From: Bacillota bacterium
Lineage (GTDB): Bacteria; Bacillota; Clostridia; Lachnospirales; Lachnospiraceae
NCBI GenBank assembly: GCA_023415595.1
Contig: JAEZJW010000087.1
Location: 1-19,935, forward strand
Length of the DNA stretch: 19,935 nucleotides
Reading direction: 5' to 3'
Part shown: piece after piece, positions 15,394 through 19,935 of the stretch
Numbering within the stretch: the first letter of the stretch is position 1
How the letters are laid out: every line of letters starts with the position of its first letter
Translations under genes and position numbers: made by a program
Notes under the pieces: model-generated
Databases searched by the model: none
The model's input: only the letters and a program-made list of their open reading frames with translations
Told to the model about the DNA's origin: nothing

Positions 15394-15429
15394 AGGGCGG
15401 CCTTACCAGTTAAATTGGTAAGGCTCCCT
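15394..15429. other. Hairpin spanning the 3' end of the deacetylase gene
   Basis: CCTTACCA (15401-15408) pairs with TGGTAAGG (15416-15423) around a 7-nt loop, and outer AGGG/CCCT pairs extend it. It lies between the convergent sleC and deacetylase genes and includes the deacetylase stop. It lacks a T-run, so termination is possible but weakly supported. Confidence 0.45.
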
Positions 15430-16299
15430 GCGTTCGAGCGTATCAAATTCATATCCCTTATCCTGAAGCATACGGATGATACCGGGCAGCATCCTTACCG
15501 TTAAATCATTCACTGAGGAATCATGCAGAAGGATAATTGGGTGGTCCTGGTTCTTAAGATCCTTTTCTATATTGCGTCGGATAGAATATTCCGTCGGTTT
15601 TCCAACAGAATCACTTGCATCCACATTCCAGTCATAGCACAGAAAGCCTCTCCGTTCCATTTCCTCCATGAGAGCATCCTTGATATTCTTACTGTAGCCG
15701 TTATTGCTCCCCCAGGGAAATCGATAAATATTTGCACGTTCTCCGGTTATCTCATAGATCTGCTCATATACCAAATTAAAATCCTTCAAAAACCGTTCCA
15801 CAGAGCAATAAATCTCACTGCACGCGTGGGAATAGGTATGGATTCCGATTGCATGACCCTCATTCTTCATACGTCGTAGTGCGTCCTCCCCCTCGTCCGT
15901 GATTGCTTTTCCCACAATGAAGAAGGTTGCCTTAATATTATTTTCCTGAAGGATATCAAGTATCTCAAAGGTATTTAAACTGGGACCGTCATCGAAGGTA
16001 AGATAGGCAATCTTCTTACTCTTCTCCGACTCCGGTTTCTCATATACCGTGTATAGATCAGGAAAAAGATCCTTATAATCTTTACTTTCTCCGATCTGGC
16101 CTGTGCTGCTTCTGACATGTACATGCCCCGAGGCTATGTTGTTCTCCATCAGTGCCATCAGTTCTATATTGTGCAAATCCTCCCACGCAGGCACTGCTGT
16201 CTCCTTCTCTTGAAAAACCCTTAATCTTGCCTGACCCGCTATATAAATAAAGAACATACAAAAAATGAGCAAAAGAATTTTATTCCGATATTTATCCAT
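15403..16299 (-). CDS. Membrane-anchored polysaccharide deacetylase (NodB/PdaA type)
   Basis: This 298-residue protein has an N-terminal membrane anchor or uncleaved signal (about 8-22, LLLIFCMFFIYIAG) and an extracellular carbohydrate esterase 4 domain (about 95-285). The five NodB motifs are present: TFDDGPS with D103/D104, HTYSH with metal ligands H154 and H158, RFPWGS with R193, DWNVDASD, and ILLHDSS with H259. The likely reaction is N-deacetylation of peptidoglycan GlcNAc or MurNAc at the outer face of the membrane. PdaA-type members deacetylate MurNAc to make cortex muramic delta-lactam, which would suit the convergent sleC neighbours, but the substrate is inferred. AGGAGGG lies 8 nt before the ATG. 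Its promoter may be overlapped by the palindrome at 16370-16581. Confidence 0.88.
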   Translation of the reverse strand: MDKYRNKILLLIFCMFFIYIAGQARLRVFQEKETAVPAWEDLHNIELMALMENNIASGHVHVRSSTGQIGESKDYKDLFPDLYTVYEKPESEKSKKIAYLTFDDGPSLNTFEILDILQENNIKATFFIVGKAITDEGEDALRRMKNEGHAIGIHTYSHACSEIYCSVERFLKDFNLVYEQIYEITGERANIYRFPWGSNNGYSKNIKDALMEEMERRGFLCYDWNVDASDSVGKPTEYSIRRNIEKDLKNQDHPIILLHDSSVNDLTVRMLPGIIRMLQDKGYEFDTLERREPYQFNW

Positions 16300-16369
16300 T
16301 TGAATTCCCTCCTAAGCCGTCTCTATTATCTTATGCATCTGATGCCATGGAAATATCTATCCGGGTAAA

Positions 16370-16581
16370 TTCGTTACTGTTCAGCCTAACTATGTAAATG
16401 GTATAGGACCGGGGGAAAATGATTCCCATGGTGAGTATTTGTATTCGTCGGTACTTAGGTTCTGTATTTTAGAACCTTATGTACCGTTACGTAATGCAAC
16501 TAAGCGGGAGCGTCTCATCCATGGGAACATTTCTTCCCGGGTCCGGCCGGCAGGTGGCCTCGAAGGCTGAACAGTAACGAA
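16370..16581. repeat. 212-bp near-continuous palindromic element
   Basis: Three nested pairs of arms lie in order. Outer arms 16370-16387 and 16564-16581 are perfect over 18 bp. Middle arms 16406-16435 and 16514-16544 match strongly with a few gaps. The apex is GGTAC..GGTTCT (16450-16463) paired with AGAACC..GTACC (16471-16485). No ORF is convincing. It lies between the deacetylase gene and the thiamine operon promoter. It resembles a dispersed palindromic repeat or MITE, but could be a structured RNA. No clear target-site duplication is seen. Confidence 0.75.
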
Positions 16582-16607
16582 AATTCCTGTATTAACCTAA
16601 AATCAAC

Positions 16608-16636
16608 TTGACAGCATAGGACCGTTATGCTATGCT
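16608..16636 (+). promoter_or_regulatory. Promoter for the TPP-controlled operon
   Basis: A perfect TTGACA (16608-16613), a 17-bp spacer and TATGCT (16631-16636) place the start point near A16643, exactly at the 5' edge of the riboswitch. Confidence 0.8.
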
Positions 16637-16642
16637 TTCATA

Positions 16643-16757
16643 GAACAAGGGGTGTCTGATGAATCAGACTGAGAGGAAACTACCAGAATGTTTTAAACCC
16701 TGAAGCCGTAAGTACTGGCTTCATACCTGATCCGGATAATGCCGGCGTAGGGATGTA
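16643..16757 (+). promoter_or_regulatory. TPP riboswitch (THI element)
   Basis: The conserved core is clear: GGGGTGT, then CTGAGA after the P3 stem (TGAT/ATCA), ACCC, and CCTGATCCGGATAATGCCGGCGTAGGGA. Binding of thiamine pyrophosphate should favour the terminator at 16792-16818 and switch off the downstream transport genes. The usual short joins are longer here: about 22 nt between CTGAGA and ACCC, and about 24 nt between ACCC and CCTGATC, the latter forming a perfect 7-bp hairpin (TGAAGCC/GGCTTCA). Confidence 0.95.
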
Positions 16758-16791
16758 GATACCGTTGCTGTAATACATAAGCAGGATACAT

Positions 16792-16818
16792 ACCTCTCCG
16801 GTCCAGGAGAGGTTTTTT
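16792..16818 (+). terminator. Riboswitch-controlled intrinsic terminator
   Basis: ACCTCTCC pairs with GGAGAGGT around a 6-nt loop and is followed by TTTTTT. It lies 35 nt after the TPP aptamer and about 110 nt before the first gene of the operon. The stretch 16819-16926 to that gene holds only its ribosome binding site and AT-rich leader. Confidence 0.92.
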
Positions 16819-16926
16819 ATTGGGCAAAGGTTTATATACTGGCCAAGTTAAAGGTATTTAAAGCAAGTGTATGAATTCGATCATCAGGTAATGTTATATT
16901 AAGGAAAAGAGTAAAGGAGGAAGAAA

Positions 16927-17223
16927 ATGAACGCAAATGTTGCCATTCAGGTATTACCCCATGTCAGCACTGACAAGGAAGTGGTAAGAATCGTAGACGA
17001 GGTAATCGACTATATTAAAAGCACCGGTTTACATTATTATGTAGGTCCGTGTGAAACAGCCATCGAAGGCGAATATGAAGAGCTGATGGAAGTCGTGAAG
17101 AATTGCCAGTACATCGCAATCAAGGCAGGCTGTCCCAAGGTAGCAGCCTATGTAAAGATCAGCTTTGCACCGGAAGGTGGTGTCCTGACGATTGATCAAA
17201 AAGTTACAAAGCATCACCAATAA
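16927..17223 (+). CDS. Thiamine-binding protein, MTH1187/YkoF-like family
   Basis: This small cytoplasmic protein of 98 residues has the MTH1187 (thiamine_BP) ferredoxin-like layout: an N-terminal strand NVAIQVLPHVS, helix 1 EVVRIVDEVIDYIKSTGL, the strand with YVGPCETAIEGEYEELMEVVK, and the final strands AAYVKISFAPEGGVLTIDQKV. Family members bind thiamine or related pyrimidines, and in other genomes lie beside thiamine-type transporters. Here it is the first gene behind a TPP riboswitch and overlaps the permease gene, strongly linking it to vitamin B1 supply. AAAGGAGGA precedes the ATG. Its exact role, whether carrier, sensor or transporter partner, is not established from the sequence. Confidence 0.85.
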   Translation: MNANVAIQVLPHVSTDKEVVRIVDEVIDYIKSTGLHYYVGPCETAIEGEYEELMEVVKNCQYIAIKAGCPKVAAYVKISFAPEGGVLTIDQKVTKHHQ

Positions 17224-18004
17224 GATAGCTCCGGTCCTTGCCATAGCAGTTATCCTGATGATATGGCAGACCATGTCCGCTACAGGTGCCGTACCCAAAT
17301 TCATGCTGCCCTCTCCCCTCGATGTGGTGGAGGCATTTATTAAGGATTTTCCTCTGCTGATGCAGCACACCGGGACAACCCTGACCGAAGCCTTTTTAGG
17401 ACTTTCTCTGGGTGTTCTGTTGGGTTTTATGGTAGCTGTTCTCATGGACCGTTTTCAAATCGCATACCGGGCGATCTATCCGGTACTGGTAATCACTCAG
17501 ACCATCCCTACTGTAGCCATTGCACCGTTATTGGTATTGTGGCTGGGATATGGAATACTTCCAAAGATAACGCTGATAATCATCACCTCCTTCTTTCCAA
17601 TCACCATCGGCTTATTGGACGGTTTTAAGTCAGCGGATCATGATGCCCTCCTTCTGATGAAGGCCATGGGTGCATCCACGATGCAGAGGTTCTTCCATAT
17701 CAAGCTTCCCAGTTCCTTAAGCCATTTCTTCGCGGGACTTCGGATCTCCGTCTCCTATTCCATCATCGGAGCAGTGGTTGCGGAGTGGTTAGGCGGGTTC
17801 AGCGGACTGGGTGTTTATATGACCAGAGTCAGGAAATCCTATTCCTATGACAAGATGTTTGCCGTTATTTTCTTCATCTCCATCATCAGCCTGCTCCTGA
17901 TGCTCGGCGTATCTGCCCTGCAGAAGGCTGTCATGCCTTGGGAAAGAAGAGAAATACGGAAACTAAAAAGAGCTGCTGCAAAGGACAATTTCAATAAAGA
18001 CTAA
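17192..18004 (+). CDS. thiX: ABC transporter permease, ThiX-like
   Basis: This 270-residue inner-membrane permease is of the SsuC/TauC/ThiX type (BPD_transp_1), with about six transmembrane helices. They include APVLAIAVILMIWQTM, TLTEAFLGLSLGVLLGFMVAVL and AVIFFISIISLLLMLGVSAL. The EAA-type coupling loop reads MKAMGASTMQRFFHIKLPSSLSHFFAGLR, where the ATPase docks. The riboswitch and the neighbouring NMT1-type binding protein point to thiamine or a pyrimidine precursor (HMP or a formylaminopyrimidine) as substrate. The start is taken as TTG at 17192, overlapping the upstream gene by 32 nt, because the next ATG (17256 region) would cut into the first membrane helix. The ribosome binding site for it is weak (GGTGG), so coupling to the upstream gene is likely. 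Confidence 0.87.
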   Translation: MIKKLQSITNKIAPVLAIAVILMIWQTMSATGAVPKFMLPSPLDVVEAFIKDFPLLMQHTGTTLTEAFLGLSLGVLLGFMVAVLMDRFQIAYRAIYPVLVITQTIPTVAIAPLLVLWLGYGILPKITLIIITSFFPITIGLLDGFKSADHDALLLMKAMGASTMQRFFHIKLPSSLSHFFAGLRISVSYSIIGAVVAEWLGGFSGLGVYMTRVRKSYSYDKMFAVIFFISIISLLLMLGVSALQKAVMPWERREIRKLKRAAAKDNFNKD

Positions 18005-18022
18005 ATAAAAAGAGGTAAAACA

Positions 18023-19060
18023 ATGAAAAAGAAATTATTAGCATATTTACTCCTTATGATCATGATATTATCGACCTTCGGTGCCTGCTCCGATAAGGAC
18101 AAGACCGATAAGGCCAGTGACAATTCCGTAACTCAGACAGATAATAATGAAGTAAAAAAAGAGAAAGTCCGTATCGTTCTGGATTGGACACCGAATACGA
18201 ACCATACAGGCTTATATGTAGCACAGGCGAAGGGATATTTCGCCGAAGCCGGGCTTGAAGTAGAAATCATGCAGCCCCCGGAAGGCAGCACCACCTCTCT
18301 GATCGGAGCCGGAGGTGCCGAATTCGGTATCAGCTTCCAGGATAGCGTTGCCCCGGCCTTCGCTTCCGACAGCCCCATACCGGTTACCGCAGTGGCAGCC
18401 ATTATCCAGCATAACACCTCCGGTATCATTTCCTTGAAAGATAAAGGAATTGATTCACCCAGCAAAATGGCCGGTCATAATTATGCCACCTGGGATTCCC
18501 CGATTGAGTTAGCCATGATTAAGAAGATCGTTGAAGATGATGGCGGAGTATATGAGGATATTAAGCTGATCCCCAATACGGTTACCGATGTGGTGACCGC
18601 CCTTCAGACTGACATAGATTCCGTGTGGATCTTTTATGCATGGGACGGTATTGCTACCAAGAATGCCGGTCTGGAAACCAATTATTTGAATTTTGCAGAT
18701 TACGGAAAAGAATTGGATTTTTACAGTCCTGTGATCATCGCAAATAATGATTTCCTGGAAAAACAGCCCGAGATAGCGAAGAAATTCCTGAATGCAGTAC
18801 GCTTAGGCTACGAATATGCGATCAGCAATCCCGAGGATGCAGCAGATATTCTGCTGAAGGCAGTTCCGGAACTGGACGAAACCCTGGTGAAGGAAAGCCA
18901 GAAATGGCTTGCAGGACAGTATAAGGCTGAGGTTGGACAATGGGGTTACATTGATCCTTCCAGATGGGACGCCTTCTATGCCTGGTTATACGAGAATAAG
19001 CTGATTGAAAAGGAAATCCCGGCCGGAACCGGCTTCACAAATGATTACTTAAGCAAGTAA
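18023..19060 (+). CDS. thiY: ABC transporter substrate-binding lipoprotein, ThiY/NMT1-like
   Basis: This 345-residue exported protein has a lipoprotein signal (KKK start, hydrophobic core, FGAC with lipidated C22; the -3 residue Phe is unusual). A charged linker of about 25 residues follows, then an NMT1/THI5-like domain. Typical motifs are LDWTPNTNHTGLYVAQAKGYFAEAGLEVE at 54-82, the QDSVAPAFA segment and NYATWDSPIE. Relatives in this family bind pyrimidine moieties of thiamine, such as formylaminopyrimidine, or HMP; the ligand here is inferred from the TPP riboswitch. It should sit on the outer face of the membrane and feed the ThiX-like permease. AGAGGT precedes the ATG, 18 nt after the permease stop. 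Confidence 0.88.
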   Translation: MKKKLLAYLLLMIMILSTFGACSDKDKTDKASDNSVTQTDNNEVKKEKVRIVLDWTPNTNHTGLYVAQAKGYFAEAGLEVEIMQPPEGSTTSLIGAGGAEFGISFQDSVAPAFASDSPIPVTAVAAIIQHNTSGIISLKDKGIDSPSKMAGHNYATWDSPIELAMIKKIVEDDGGVYEDIKLIPNTVTDVVTALQTDIDSVWIFYAWDGIATKNAGLETNYLNFADYGKELDFYSPVIIANNDFLEKQPEIAKKFLNAVRLGYEYAISNPEDAADILLKAVPELDETLVKESQKWLAGQYKAEVGQWGYIDPSRWDAFYAWLYENKLIEKEIPAGTGFTNDYLSK

Positions 19061-19074
19061 CAGTAGGAGGAACC

Positions 19075-19818
19075 ATGGAGAAATTAACTGCCAACCACAT
19101 CACCGTCAGCTTTGGAGAGGAAAAGATTATCGATGATATATCAATAGAACTGAAACAAGGGGAATTGGTCTGCCTGCTCGGAGTCAGCGGCGCAGGTAAG
19201 ACCACCCTGTTCAATGTGATATCGGGGATCTTACTTCCCGATCGTGGTATTGTGGTACTGGATGGCAGGGAGATCACCGGAAAAGCAGGAACCGTCAGCT
19301 ATATGCTGCAGAAGGATCTTCTGCTGCCCTTTAAGACCATCGTAGATAACGTATCCCTTCCCCTGGTGATCCGCGGAATGAAGAAAACAGCCGCCAGAGC
19401 AGAGGCCTCGAAGCACTTTAGGGAATTCGGCCTGGAGGGAACTGAACGGAAATATCCGCATCAGCTGTCCGGCGGTATGAGACAGAGGGCAGCCCTGCTC
19501 CGTACCTATCTCTTCTCCGATCAGGTTGCCTTACTGGATGAACCCTTCAGCGCATTGGATACCATCACGAAGGGAACCATGCACGATTGGTATCTGGAGG
19601 TCATGGAACGGATTAAGCTTTCCACCCTGTTCATCACCCATGACATCGATGAAGCGATCCATCTGTCCGACCGCATCTACATCATGACCGGTAAGCCGGG
19701 CCGTATCACAGCGGAGCTCCACATCCGCGAACCCCGCCCCAGGAACAAGGACTTCATCGTCAGTGAAGAATTCCTGGCGTATAAAAAGCAGATCCTGGAT
19801 GTGCTGAAGAATTCATAA
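19075..19818 (+). CDS. thiZ: ABC transporter ATP-binding protein, ThiZ-like
   Basis: This 247-residue cytoplasmic ATPase is of the nitrate/sulfonate/taurine (SsuB/TauB) group. Walker A is GVSGAGKTT (36-44, K42), the Q-loop is Q79, the signature is LSGGMRQR (131-138), Walker B is VALLDE with E156, the D-loop is SALD (159-162), and H189 is the switch histidine in THDIDEA. All catalytic motifs are intact and the length is normal. It would power the ThiX-like permease. GGAGG lies just before the ATG, and the gap to the preceding gene is 14 nt, consistent with one operon. The end of the operon is marked by the terminator at 19902-19935. Confidence 0.92.
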   Translation: MEKLTANHITVSFGEEKIIDDISIELKQGELVCLLGVSGAGKTTLFNVISGILLPDRGIVVLDGREITGKAGTVSYMLQKDLLLPFKTIVDNVSLPLVIRGMKKTAARAEASKHFREFGLEGTERKYPHQLSGGMRQRAALLRTYLFSDQVALLDEPFSALDTITKGTMHDWYLEVMERIKLSTLFITHDIDEAIHLSDRIYIMTGKPGRITAELHIREPRPRNKDFIVSEEFLAYKKQILDVLKNS

Positions 19819-19901
19819 TACCGGGCCATATCATAACCCATCAACCTGCATCCTACCATTATCATATAAAAATTTATGTAAGCGATCCTTATGTATACAA
19901 G

Positions 19902-19935
19902 AAACCCATCCATTTACAATCCCTTGGATGGGTTT
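19902..19935 (+). terminator. Terminator of the thiamine transport operon
   Basis: AAACCCATCCA pairs perfectly over 11 bp with TGGATGGGTTT at the window edge, around a 12-nt loop, about 85 nt after the last gene. Its T-run may continue beyond the window. Confidence 0.8.

Noticed and set aside
16370..16581. Insertion sequence
   Set aside because: It has terminal inverted repeats but no transposase frame and no clear target duplication; at most a MITE-like remnant.

Overview
The window looks like chromosomal DNA from a spore-forming Clostridia of the Lachnospiraceae type. The grounds are AGGAGG-type ribosome binding sites before most genes, TTGACA/TATAAT promoters with 16-17 bp spacers, a Firmicute-type 6S RNA, two SleC-like spore cortex-lytic enzymes, and clostridial versions of DegV, NadE and a ThiXYZ-like transporter. 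No phage, transposase, CRISPR array, tRNA or rRNA is visible.

Layout. Bases 1-227 hold the 3' end of an unrecognised plus-strand gene, followed by two tandem hairpins. Bases 401-3286 carry a minus-strand nadE-degV unit with a clear promoter. Bases 3480-3618 form a composite palindrome. Next, on the minus strand, is a 6S RNA gene (about 3677-3859) with a near-consensus promoter. Bases 3925-6212 hold an OmpR-type response regulator and its histidine kinase; the kinase is interrupted by an in-frame TAG. Divergent from these is a secreted Ig-like (BIG2) protein at 6532, followed by a small VOC/glyoxalase-like gene. Bases 8115-12394 are carAB on the minus strand, with carB interrupted by an in-frame TAA. 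The carAB leader has a promoter, an ArgR/AhrC-like palindrome and a terminator-like hairpin.

Bases 12677-15363 are two tandem sleC-like paralogues, convergent with a NodB-type polysaccharide deacetylase (15403-16299). Bases 16370-16581 form a 212-bp nearly continuous palindrome. Bases 16608-19818 are a promoter, a TPP riboswitch and an intrinsic terminator controlling a four-gene operon: a thiamine-binding MTH1187-family protein and ABC permease, lipoprotein and ATPase subunits. Its likely job is uptake of thiamine or a pyrimidine precursor. A strong terminator closes the window.

The points most worth a second look are the two point-type nonsense codons in otherwise intact genes (histidine kinase and carB), the two large palindromic elements, the TPP riboswitch with extra insertions and a candidate antiterminator pairing, and the layered control region before carAB. 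I found no convincing new defence or mobile system. The unexplained material is structural DNA/RNA, not new protein-coding genes.
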